The position numbers and the translations under genes are program-made. 64,000 bases of DNA from Membranipora membranacea (taxonomy: Eukaryota; Bryozoa; Gymnolaemata; Cheilostomatida; Membraniporidae), in the NCBI GenBank assembly GCA_914767715.1, contig OU612065.1, positions 38,006,001-38,070,000 of the forward strand, read 5' to 3'. The notes under the pieces are model-generated. The model saw nothing but the letters and a program-made list of their open reading frames with translations, did no database searches and had not been told where the DNA came from. This document shows positions 1 to 9,253 of this stretch, one piece after another. Each line of letters begins with the position of its first letter. Within the stretch, counting starts at the first letter, position 1.

Positions 1-297
1 GCCTAAATATATTCTTAGCTCCCAAACCCAAAAGATTTCACGGGTCCTGAGAACAGTTTTACCGGGTGCCGAGGAGTTAACTAACCTTATCTCATCACAA
101 GTATACATGGGTGCCGGGTATGTGGAGCCATGTGACTTCCCGTTACATCTCACTGTCCTGTTATTTACTACCAACTTCTCACCGAATGTTTGATCTAAAA
201 AACAACAAAAACAGGATATCATAAGATATGACACACACACTGATGTCTTGTGATAAAAAGCTTACCAACCACTACCAGCCACCACTGGGTAAAAGGC
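1..297 (-). CDS. Two candidate internal exons of a partial minus-strand gene
   Basis: Two stretches on the minus strand look like exons in compatible phase. One spans 297 to 266 (32 nt) and lies between a CAG acceptor and a GTAAGC donor; it can encode PFTQWWLVVV. The other spans 194 to 86 (109 nt) and lies between a TAG acceptor and a GTTAGT donor; it encodes QTFGEKLVVNN, then a segment with two cysteines (one in RCNGK, one in YTCDE). The first ends with one base and the second starts by needing one, so they join in frame. They may belong to the same gene as the signal-peptide exon at 4670-4820, because strand and order agree, but I could not build a certain chain of exons between them. A further possible exon (about 2609-2541, encoding KLIVWYLSQLID) was seen in between. 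The gene would continue beyond the left edge. I do not recognise the family. Confidence 0.35.
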
Positions 298-823
298 CTG
301 CATGAGAGAATCAGTGTTGTTGCGAAGGCTTCACATATTACTTGCTCAATTTGTGAACAAACTCATGAGCAAGGAAATGATGAAACAGCAGCTCAGTTGA
401 TTCCCTTAGTAAAATATTGACTTGATTGCAGGCTCAAGTAAAGAGCTCATTTATGATGTAAATAATTAATATTATAGGGCTAAGTGACGTCAGAGGAAAG
501 TAACATAACAAAAAGTTTATCACGCAGGATGGCTTGCTTCTCTGCGGCCTCACACGCCATCCAACACAAAGCCTGCAGACTAAAGCTATGGATATTGTTT
601 ACATGAGTCACGAGTATATACCGTAAACATTTAAATACAATAATTAGACTTGCATGATCATGCAATTTATATCAGCAGAAAAATTCTTCTCTAGATAGAG
701 TAAGTAGAGAAGAAAACGATATCCAGCAATAACCGCCCAAGTTGTTTCTGAACATCCTATTCAATCTCAAACCGTTGCGTCATGGGACAGGACAAGACAG
801 GAGGAAAAACTACTTAGAGTAGA

Positions 824-1028
824 TTGGCGCGTTGGGCACCCTGGGACTTCCTCACTGCTGTGGGGCACCCTGGGACTTCCTCACTGCTGTGGGGCACCCT
901 GGGACCTCCTCACTGCTGTGGGGCACCCTGGGACTTCCTCACTGCTGTGGGGCACCCTGGGACTTCCTCACTGCTGTGGGGCACCCTGGGACCTCCTCAC
1001 GGTTGGGCACCCTTGGACCTCCCCACGG
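824..1028. repeat. Minisatellite A, 29-bp period, about 6.7 copies
   Basis: Near-perfect head-to-tail copies start at 834, 863, 892, 921, 950 and 979, followed by a decayed copy from about 1005. The unit begins GGGCACCCTGGGAC and ends CTCACTGCTGTG; copies differ mainly at a T/C position in the middle. It is much more GC-rich than its surroundings. Because 29 is not a multiple of 3, several frames stay open through the array, which explains the apparent proline- and glycine-rich reading frames here. Confidence 0.97.
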
Positions 1029-1144
1029 CAGCAGCCTTGATGAGCTTGTGAGGTACCCAATCAATGGGTCACGTTTAATGATTTTTTGGATTAAAATATG
1101 TTTGTTTTCTTCCCAGGCCAATAAAGAGGAAATTAATACTAAGT

Positions 1145-1260
1145 GATCTTAGGGAGGATAGTCACATTGAGTCGATCTTAGGGAGGATAGTCACATTGAG
1201 TCGATCTTAGGGAGGATAGTCACATTGAGTTGATCTTAGGGAGGATAGTCACATTGAGTC
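1145..1260. repeat. Minisatellite B, 29-bp period, 4 copies
   Basis: Four almost identical units start at 1145, 1174, 1203 and 1232. Each begins GATCTTAGGGAGGATAG and ends CACATTGAGTC; the third copy ends in T. The array lies about 120 bp from minisatellite A, which has the same period but a different sequence. Confidence 0.97.
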
Positions 1261-4200
1261 GGACATTCTAACCACTGCTAATGACCTAGCTAGTGAATCA
1301 CCACTCCCACAACATGATCCACCCCATTTCGATACGGGCTAACATGACAGACGAATGAGCTGAAATCACAGGCATATCCGAGGCTAAAAGCAGTTAACGA
1401 TCGGTCCCTGTGCAAATATGGTCAGTGTGACAGGGAAGGGTAAATCTGACCCTGAGCGCTGATTACTTATCAACATACCGGCCATCACACTGGAGTACCT
1501 GTGAGCACCGAGCGGAGCACAAACAAACGCTGTGATAGGAAAGTAAATCAGTCTATGAAGTGGAGGACTAAAACGAAGACAACAACAAACGAGCGGAGTT
1601 GGTCTGACTGATGTGGTTTACTTCTCTCAGAGTATAATTGTTTTGTTTTGAGCAGATAGCGATCCCCTACTGAGCATAATTATGGCTTTGAAGACGTAGA
1701 AGAAGAGGCTGCAATTAAACTAACATGAATGAAATAGTGATCATCATCATATTTAGAACACGGCTCTGGCCTTAGTGTCAGTGGCATAAAAAATACTATG
1801 ATGTTGTTTTAAGGTTCCTTTCCCTGGGGCCTCCACTCTACATATCGGATTTTTGTTCAAAATTTTAATTTATCGAATCTGAATCATAAAACATCTGAAA
1901 TCTCAATTTGAAATTTCTTGAATCTATGATTTCAAATCAACTGCACAACTAACTAGGATTGAATATACCCGATAGTGATTTAGCCTAGAACAAAGGATAA
2001 ACAGCAAGTACTCTCAATTTAAGTGGCCCAAATGTTTGCAAAGAAAAAGTGAATCATTGAGAAAACCGATATCATAATAACTTGGTCAGTTACACAACAA
2101 GCATACCAGAGCCTATCCATTCTAGTTACTATTCCCCTCAGAATACAGATTAAAACCACCATCGGAATCACAACAGTGTCATGTCATACACTGGAAGAAT
2201 GCTCCGCAATTCTATTGTTTTGAAGATGTCATTTTCTTTTACTCCAAAACACTGTGATCGTTTTTTTAAAATTGGCAATACAGCAGGTGTTGTTTACAAA
2301 CCATGTGATGAAATAGGATGCAAAAAAACTGTTCGAGAATTTGGGGTTTGATATCCAGCCACTGAAAATAAAAACCCCTGTAGAATCTTTTGTCACTATT
2401 TAGCTGTTATGCACAAGCCACTGATAATAGTTGAAAATATTTGAGTTGTAGTTCCATAGCTACTGTAAGCAAATATTACATGGAGCCAACGAGGAGTGTA
2501 AATAAATAAGTGCTTGTTATGTCATTGTATCTCACATTACAGGCCTTCAGGGAGGCAGTATCTATGAGCTGCGATAAGTACCACACAATCAGCTTCCTGA
2601 CAAACAATCATCTATTTGTAATGAGTCAATGATTTCATCCAGATTTCCATTCATACAAAGAGTTTCAAAGATTGCAAAATTCTTTGACTCTTAGAACATG
2701 ACATGAAAAGCCAGCTGAATGGACCCGAAATTACTGTGAATTCTTATACACAAATTGCGCACATTGCACACATCCGTGCCATTTGATTCTACTTTTTGTT
2801 ATTTGCTAGAAATCGCAGGTCAATATACTCTTTAACTTCAAGTGTTATATTTTTGAAATGATAGGCTACACATGCAGTGCAGTGATTGTGAAAAATGGAC
2901 ATTTTTCAAGTGAATCTCTTCAATGATGGTGTTTGCTACTCCATTTTTGTTCTGCATCAATGGTGTTGTTTGTTTCGATTGCTCGTCGCTGGTAAACCAC
3001 ATGGCCTAGCAATTATTGTTTTAGATGAGTGCCAGTTTGGCATTGCGGTGGGTTTGGCATTTTATGTGCAGCCGCATGCTAAGTAGCTTGCTGAATATTT
3101 CAACAAACTGGGATCAGAAAATCAGAAAAAAATTGGACCGGTTGTTGACAAATAACTCTCAGTAGCAGACAGCATTGAGTGATAGTGAACCCCAAAATTC
3201 CTCCTTGTAACGCTGGTATCCACAGCCCTCAACAAGCAGTAAACAATTTATGTCTGCACAGAAAAAAGTAGGGTCCTTGCTCAAAAGTTCAGGGAGTTTC
3301 TGTGCAATGTTGTTTGGGCACATTCAACACATTTTTGTTGAACAATTATCACCTCATTTTGTGAGATGAAAATTGGCCAAATTTAGACCAGGATGACTCG
3401 CAGCACGGAGGAAGATGAAAATACTCGGAGGAAGATGAAAATACTCGGTGCAGTTGTTGCTATGATCCACGGGCAATTATAGAAGTTGTTTGTCAAATCG
3501 AGCTCATTATAATTTACCACCAATGGTTTACCGCTAAAACCTCAAGCACAATCACATAGGCAGGGATAATTAATGGCTTGCCAATCGGTGGTTGTAAACA
3601 ACTGCAAACCGCCAAGCCTGGCTATACTATAGCCTAGACACTTCACTCTGTCTGGCTGTGAGATCGAGATTTTTCACTCCAAGCAGCAAAAAAACATTTT
3701 CAATGATTAAATTTGACCAGTGAAAACCTGAAGGGTGACATGAGTAAATTATGTAATTACAACGGCAATAAAGTAACATTTGGCACTGTGCTAAATAGCT
3801 GTCAAAATATTGCTGAGGAGTCTGCCAAAAAATTATATGAATGAATCAAAATGTACTGCGTAACCGTCTTCAAATCGCTTTCCATGAAGAGGATGACAAA
3901 TTTTTATTGAGTATCACGATCCGTGAAGCACTTGTTATGGCATTAGATTGGTGCAGTTACAGAGATAATTTCTTGCACATTATTTCTGAGAAAATATGAA
4001 ATGTGAAATACAATATGAAATGTATAGGCTAATCAAATAAAGGCCAATAATTTTCACAACAGATGTAGCAATGTGATGTAACATAATGCTGCGTCTCTAG
4101 TTTAAATCAATCATCTAAGAGGAAAATGGCAACCAAATAATTTACTGACTGCGTGGGTGGCCACAAGGGTACAGAAAGGAGAACATGTTCGTGAAAATTT

Positions 4201-4669
4201 TGTACTCCTAAGTCATAGTATAGGCAAATAACATCGTAACTTAGAGCACTTAACCTGTATTCAATTTCAGTCAAACAAGCAATCTCCCTACTATATCTAC
4301 TACGATGAAGTTAACATTATCACAGCAATTTACCTTTTCCATCAACTTACATCATGTTTTCAATTTATTTTCCGGTCCGTGTATAAAACAGCACCCAATC
4401 CTGTCCATATTGCCCCAAGTTGTGTATAGTTGTCCAAGTACTGGAGAGCTGCCTAGACTCTGCATTATTATTTTACAACAGCGTTTTCTATCTTACAATG
4501 TTTGTTAACTCGCAGCGTTTCTTCCAATACACCGTATTTTATCTTCCAGCGCAGCACACCAGTATATAAGTTCTGAACAATTTTTTTCCAAACCCGAAAC
4601 GAAGTAGATGGGGAAATGAGAGAAGGGGTTGCATGAGAGTTGACATTATTTGGCGTTATTTTTACTCAC
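1261..4669. other. AT-rich stretch, probably intron of the left-edge gene
   Basis: No convincing protein-coding exon on the plus strand. On the minus strand a possible 69-nt exon lies near 2541-2609 (KLIVWYLSQLID, then TASLKACN, between a CAG acceptor and a GTGAGA donor). A 20-bp unit containing GGAGGAAGATGAAAATACTC is duplicated in tandem near 3411-3450. Otherwise I see only low-complexity AT-rich sequence. Confidence 0.4.
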
Positions 4670-4820
4670 CAGCAAACGCTCGGAATGCTCTCTGTCGCTC
4701 TTTATCAATATCCAAACCAGCAATGTTTATCGGAGCTCCAGCCGCTGAAAGAAGACTTATGTTGAGGCACAAGAAAGTGGCTACCACTATGTTCCCACAG
4801 TACCATACACCTAGCCTCAT
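4670..4820 (-). CDS. First exon of a secreted protein (signal peptide)
   Basis: Read on the minus strand, an ATG at 4820 opens a 50-codon frame that ends at a good GTGAGT donor after base 4670 (phase 1). The first 28 residues look like a classical signal peptide: MRLGVWYCGN, then the hydrophobic run IVVATFLCLNISLL, then a small-residue cleavage zone SAAGAPI. The mature start reads INIAGLDIDKERQRAFRAFAG. This points to a secreted or lumenal protein whose remaining exons lie at lower coordinates, perhaps including those at 86-297. The family is not recognised. It shares its upstream side with SLC25A51 (ATG at 6382), so the two genes are divergent about 1.56 kb apart. Confidence 0.55.
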
Positions 4821-5305
4821 GTTACTCTCATTATATTATGTGTAATCCAAGATAAGATTTTGTATAGAGAGTCGAGATCAATTATCAGCAGGTTTGATAA
4901 ACAAAACTAATCCACACTCTTGCTGTATGTTCAATGACCCAGCTGTAAACAATAAACAAGCGTGATAGGTTCAATGTTCTGGGGTCATGACCTCTAAATC
5001 CCTGTTGAGTTTGTCCAATCATAATTGTCTAATATTTTTGTTCCACTAACTCCATCTTTGCTCTCTATGATGTCTTTGAAATCTTTTGAATAGCATATAC
5101 AAAAGAAAAATAAAGTACCTCATTGTATCCGGCATAATGTCAGGACAAGCTGGAAATAATCTTTAGTTATTTTCAAAATATAGATATATTTTTATGCACT
5201 GCAGGTTAAGGGGTCGGAAGCTAACTTGACAAACTTGCCTTTGTTGAGACAGGCTATTATTGCATTGACTGGAATGTGGTTATTAGTTGGAACCAAGGAG
5301 TTAGT

Positions 5306-5388
5306 AAGTGTTACTTACTTACTTACACTGTAAGTTGAGTGTAAGTTACTTTACTTACTAACTAACAGTGAGTAAGTAAGTAACACTT
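5306..5388. repeat. TTAC-rich fold-back (inverted repeat)
   Basis: The left arm at 5306-5331 (AAGTGTTACTTACTTACTTA and onward) is matched, with about one mismatch, by the reverse complement of the right arm at 5364-5388. The roughly 32-nt centre is also made of GTAAGT and TTAC words. The element is both a microsatellite and a potential hairpin. Confidence 0.8.
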
Positions 5389-5723
5389 GTCACTGTATTA
5401 CTTTACTTACAAATTGGAGTTGGTCACCACTGTGTGGGAACTTGAACCTACCTGAGACAGAATCATGAAATTGTTATCAAATGAAATGAAAGAGTGTAGA
5501 CCTCTTGAAATGTGGAACCAGAGAGAAGAGCATTGATGAATAGGACTAGGTCCTATCTCACTCCATGTAGACAAGTTACTGATTAAGAAGAACAAAAACC
5601 CATCATCTCAGAGAAGAGGGGGCTTGAGGCCTACATTAGACTGATAGTGCAATTCCAAGCATTTGCACTTTACCCAAAGACCACTCAACTATGACTTGGA
5701 CAAAGCGTTAATTAATACAGAAA

Positions 5724-5745
5724 CAAGGAGTACTCTTACTCCTTG
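5724..5745. repeat. AAGGAGT hairpin 1
   Basis: A perfect 9-bp inverted repeat, CAAGGAGTA and TACTCCTTG, with loop CTCT. The same arm core recurs in hairpins at 31031, 36773 and 62518. Confidence 0.75.
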
Positions 5746-6381
5746 CATGGTACTTTGAGTTGAAAGACGGCTTGATGTGGTTCACCATCTGTAGATATAT
5801 CCATGTTTTCTGTGACTTTTAAGTCACAGTAAATGGAATCTCAGTAATCGGATTGACGGTTATTGCCAAATCAATATGGTTTTTCTATTACACTTTATAT
5901 ACAATGATTTGTAGGAAGGCAACTGAGTGTCAACTGCAGAGGGAGAACATTCCACTATAACCATTTGTCCGACCAGCTGCTGGATCAGCTTGTTAAAATC
6001 AGTCAACTGATCAGGTAGTTATTTTGTATTTAGTTAGATAGCGTATACCCTAATACCAGAAAAAGCCAGAGTATGGTTAAGCTTGTTTCGGCGTAAATTA
6101 AACTGACTACGGTTCATTAAGTTTATATAAGGAAATGAGTAAATAATATCTAGTCATGAGCTTCACTATTCCAAGCCTTTGCAAAATGGCAAACTTCGGC
6201 TTTGAAGCTTCGCACTGCAAATTATTTGAGACAAGATGTCCTGCAATATGTTCTGTATAGTATTGTTCTATCTGAAATTTCTCCCATCGAATACGAGCTG
6301 TCCATATGGAAGATGAAAAGATGATGGCCACAAAATCACCCTATCATTTCTCTCTGTCACACTGCAGGCTTTTAGCTGAGG

Positions 6382-7239
6382 ATGATGATGGATCCCTCAG
6401 AGCGGACGAAGTATAATCCTAGAGAATTCATATGTGGAGCTGGCGCTGCATTCACTAATATCACTATAACCTTCCCGATTAACAAAGTAATGTTCAGACA
6501 GCAGCTTCATGGACTGTGTACAAGGCAGGCTGTTAGTCAAGTGTATCATGAAGGTGTGAGGAACTTGTATAGAGGCATGCTCTCACCATTACTACAAAAA
6601 ACTACATCCATGTCTGTAATGTTTGGAATGTATGACCACTATAGGCTACTTTTGTATCGAACAACGACATGGAACAAGACAACATGTGATACATCCGCAG
6701 CACTTGTGGCTGGCTGTATAGAAGCTTTCCTCTGCCCTTTTGAGAGGATACAAGTGCTCATGCAGGACAAAAGGTACCATGGTCATTTTAGGAATACTCT
6801 ACATGCAGCAACGGAACTAAGAGTGCATGGCATCAGGGAATATTATCGCGGTCTCTCTTGTGTTCTTATTCGAAACGGACCCAGCAATGCTGCATTTTTC
6901 TTACTCAGGAAACCTCTCAAAGAATCACTACCAAATCATGAAAGCCCGCTTAGCAATGTCTTCAAAGATTTCATCAGTGGTTCAGTATTAGGTGCTTCAA
7001 TCAGTACAGTATTCTACCCTTTAAATGTTGTGAAAACTCGAATGCAATCAAGGATGGGAGGTGAATTTGTCAGTATGGTTGATACTTATCATACAATTTT
7101 TAGGGAACGCAACAACTCATGGAAAGAGATGTTCAGAGGGGTACATCTCAATTTTACTCGCTCACTCCTTTCATGGGGAATCATTAACGCATCTTATGAG
7201 ATTTATCTTCGTATGCTCACCCCTCCAGACGAGCAATGA
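6382..7239 (+). CDS. SLC25A51: Mitochondrial NAD+ transporter, SLC25A51/MCART1 family
   Basis: A single uninterrupted 285-codon frame encodes a complete SLC25 carrier of the A51/A52 branch, which imports NAD+ across the inner mitochondrial membrane. The three family repeats carry their signatures at FPINKVMFRQQ (about residue 32), CPFERIQVLMQ and YPLNVVKTRMQ. Diagnostic A51-like stretches include NLYRGMLSPLLQKTT, EYYRGL, IRNGPSNAAFF and a C-terminal SWGIINASYE. The degenerate signature motifs are typical of this branch rather than damage. Length fits the family (human about 297 residues). Three consecutive ATG codons start the frame, and the first was chosen. A splice acceptor 16 nt upstream indicates a 5' UTR intron. 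The family assignment rests on remembered similarity and is strong; transport specificity is inferred from the family. Confidence 0.95.
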   Translation: MMMDPSERTKYNPREFICGAGAAFTNITITFPINKVMFRQQLHGLCTRQAVSQVYHEGVRNLYRGMLSPLLQKTTSMSVMFGMYDHYRLLLYRTTTWNKTTCDTSAALVAGCIEAFLCPFERIQVLMQDKRYHGHFRNTLHAATELRVHGIREYYRGLSCVLIRNGPSNAAFFLLRKPLKESLPNHESPLSNVFKDFISGSVLGASISTVFYPLNVVKTRMQSRMGGEFVSMVDTYHTIFRERNNSWKEMFRGVHLNFTRSLLSWGIINASYEIYLRMLTPPDEQ

Positions 7240-7607
7240 TGTCAGCAATCAGGTTCTTTTATGCCGAAATAGTAATCAGATTTCAAAGGCTATTGTTATA
7301 ACGTGTCAAAATATTTTTCTAATTCGCATCAATAGGTCTGTAGTGTAGGTCTAACTTTTTCTGATGCAATGGTGCTTTTACTCTCAAGTTACTCACAGGT
7401 TTGTGTTTCAGGTACCTTGTTAATTACCTGGTGGTGAGGTTCAATCGGTATTCTAAAATTAACACTTTTCTTTCTCTGCAATGTCTTTTTTATACACCAC
7501 AACTATATAATATGAAATCGCAATCTAGTGTAGTGTGTTCTTGTGTTTTTTGGTATGTACTGTCGATTACTAGGTGTGATATCGACAGGTTAGGAAGTAT
7601 CTATATC

Positions 7608-7613
7608 AATAAA
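7608..7613 (+). terminator. Poly(A) signal of SLC25A51
   Basis: AATAAA lies 369 bp after the SLC25A51 stop codon and is followed by a T-rich stretch, as expected for a cleavage and polyadenylation region. Confidence 0.6.
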
Positions 7614-7873
7614 ATACATTTAGTTGATTTTCAGTTTATGGTCTTATTATTATTACTGTAGCAAGATTGATAATCATCTACAACAGTGCACAGTAATAAT
7701 TAATAGTTTACATCAGCAATCCTGAGCATTAATTCTCAAGGCAGTTGAGACAAAAAATGTGTATGTGCTAGATAGTTCCGGCAGTAGATTTAGATCACTT
7801 ATAAACGGGAGCGAGATGATTTTGAGATGAGCTACTCTGTTAGCAGAACTGGCAATGATAAATAATCATGAAT

Positions 7874-8113
7874 TCATTTGGCACCAAACAGTATTGCCCA
7901 TCCAATCACTCCTGCTAATTTGAGCTTATTAATTGCCAATATCTTATTTTTCCAATACTCTGTGACACCAGCAAAAATAGTGCAATCGTCATCATTTGAC
8001 AAGTTTTCCGATCTTGGTAACTCTGTGCAAAGTGATATTTTGTAACACCCTCCCTGATTACACATGGTATAATTGGTCACACTATCATCACATTGAACGC
8101 ATAGTAAAGCCAT
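7874..8113 (-). CDS. Possible small cysteine-rich protein (79 codons)
   Basis: A single-exon frame on the minus strand starts at an ATG at 8113. The N-terminal half has six cysteines, including a CX2C (residues 5 and 8) and a CX9C spacing (8 and 18), with GGCYKISLC following. The C-terminus is hydrophobic (LAGVIGWAILFGAK). Its ATG lies 87 bp from the ATG of the divergent CVIL-box gene, so the two could share a promoter. Random frames of this length are common in AT-rich DNA, there is no recognised family, and the cysteine pattern is the only argument. It could also be an exon of a longer gene. Confidence 0.25.
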   Translation of the reverse strand: MALLCVQCDDSVTNYTMCNQGGCYKISLCTELPRSENLSNDDDCTIFAGVTEYWKNKILAINKLKLAGVIGWAILFGAK

Positions 8114-8174
8114 CTCTATGTGCCTTGTGATAGTGGACCTTATGTATAGTCAACTGGTGTTTGGTTTTGTGCAC

Positions 8175-8204
8175 ATGAGTGGCAGGTTGGCGGTGGTGAC
8201 ATGA
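8175..8204 (+). CDS. Nine-codon upstream ORF overlapping the next start
   Basis: ATG at 8175 opens a 9-residue frame (MSGRLAVVT) whose TGA stop (8202-8204) overlaps the ATG at 8201 as ATGA. If transcription starts upstream of 8175, this uORF would be tightly coupled to translation of the CVIL-box protein. It is visible in the sequence only; the transcription start site is unknown. Confidence 0.35.
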   Translation: MSGRLAVVT

Positions 8205-9251
8205 CAGTCTCAGCACAAGATAGGCCAGATAGCCTGGCCAGAAAAGCTACAACAAAATTTGATCAGGGTTATTTTAAACACGCCCGCTTTTCACGTCATT
8301 GCCCAGCAACTAGATGCATAGCCTCATTATTTGAACACTAAACAGGACTATATACATTTACCTTTTTCATGTGAGATGGAGAGCTAGGTCAAGGTTGCAT
8401 GCTCATGTTTAAAAAAATCAATGTTTATGATATTTTTTCTCTTACAGACTTACTATCAAGTGAATGCAGCCTTCCCCAGCTTGAGAGAGTGATAACTGAA
8501 ATATTGCAAGACTCAGGTATTTATCAATCTGTAAAATATCCTCTCAACTATGGTTGAGTCAGTTAATCATCCAATTGACTCAAAGTAAATTTAGCAACAG
8601 GGTTTGGCCAAGGAGGTTTGGTGTGTGCCCAATTGGTGTGCCCAGCCTTTTGGTTTTGAAAATCAAATGGCATGTTTACAACCAAGAAGTACTTCTTGGT
8701 AAAACTGAATGGGTGTTTGATAAAGAAGTAAAAGGATTGATGCATCCATAAACTATGTACATCTCGTAATCTTGATTAAATGAAGGTTTGTAGGTAGACC
8801 CTGTTGTGAGTTTTATCTAAACTTTAAACTAATATGTATCTAAAATAGTAGGCCCAATCCTCCCAGTCCCACACAGAAACATCCACCAACCAAGTAGTTA
8901 AGGATACAGTTTTTCACTTTTTAAAGATTATACAGCCTGTCTTGATACAATGACTTCCTTGCAGACCACACATGAACTACTTTTATGCTCTTTTTTGACA
9001 TGTTATGTGTATCCATTGCAGATACATGTATGAGCACTGTTACTCCATATAGTCATTCCAAGAAGTATCTTGAGACCCACATTAATGAGCGTTATCAGGA
9101 CGCCTCTCAGAGAATCTATCTACAGTATATGAAACATAAATCGCTTAGGAAACCAGGGGACAAACAGCTCGGGCCATACCTTACTGTGGCTAACGTTAAG
9201 CAGCAGCTAGACGAACAGGACACCAAGTCTGCTGTGTGTGTGATACTCTGA
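8201..9251 (+). CDS. Small prenylated protein with C-terminal CVIL box
   Basis: Three exons, 8201-8267, 8448-8516 and 9022-9251, join in phase (1, 1) to give 121 residues. The acceptors are TCTTACAG and CCATTGCAG; the first donor is GTTATT, which is weak. The protein is hydrophilic and probably helical. It starts MTVSAQDRPDSLARKATTKF, has a charged middle (HINERYQDASQRIYLQYMKH) and ends DTKSAVCVIL. A cysteine followed by two aliphatic residues and a terminal leucine is a CaaX box of the type read by geranylgeranyltransferase I, so the protein is probably anchored to a membrane. I do not recognise the family; it is not a Ras-like GTPase and does not match a G-gamma subunit. Its TGA is followed by only GT before the RABEPK ATG, on what appears to be the same exon (9022-9374), so the two probably share a transcript. 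Confidence 0.7.
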
Positions 9252-9253
9252 GT

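Larger units (their letters stand above)
4821..6381. other. Divergent intergenic region upstream of SLC25A51
   Basis: No coding exon seen. It holds a TTAC-rich fold-back (5306-5388), an AAGGAGT hairpin (5724-5745) and, at its right end, a CACTGCAG splice acceptor at about 6358-6365 followed by 16 nt of leader before the SLC25A51 ATG. This suggests that the SLC25A51 5' UTR is itself split by an intron. Confidence 0.6.

Noticed and set aside
824-1146. Long overlapping Gly/Pro/Leu-rich frames on both strands
   Set aside because: They are created by the 29-bp tandem repeat, whose period is not a multiple of 3 and which lacks stop codons; there are no splice sites or conserved motifs.
824-1260. 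CRISPR-like reading of the 29-bp repeats
   Set aside because: The repeats are directly adjacent with no spacers, and the genome is plainly eukaryotic; these are minisatellites.
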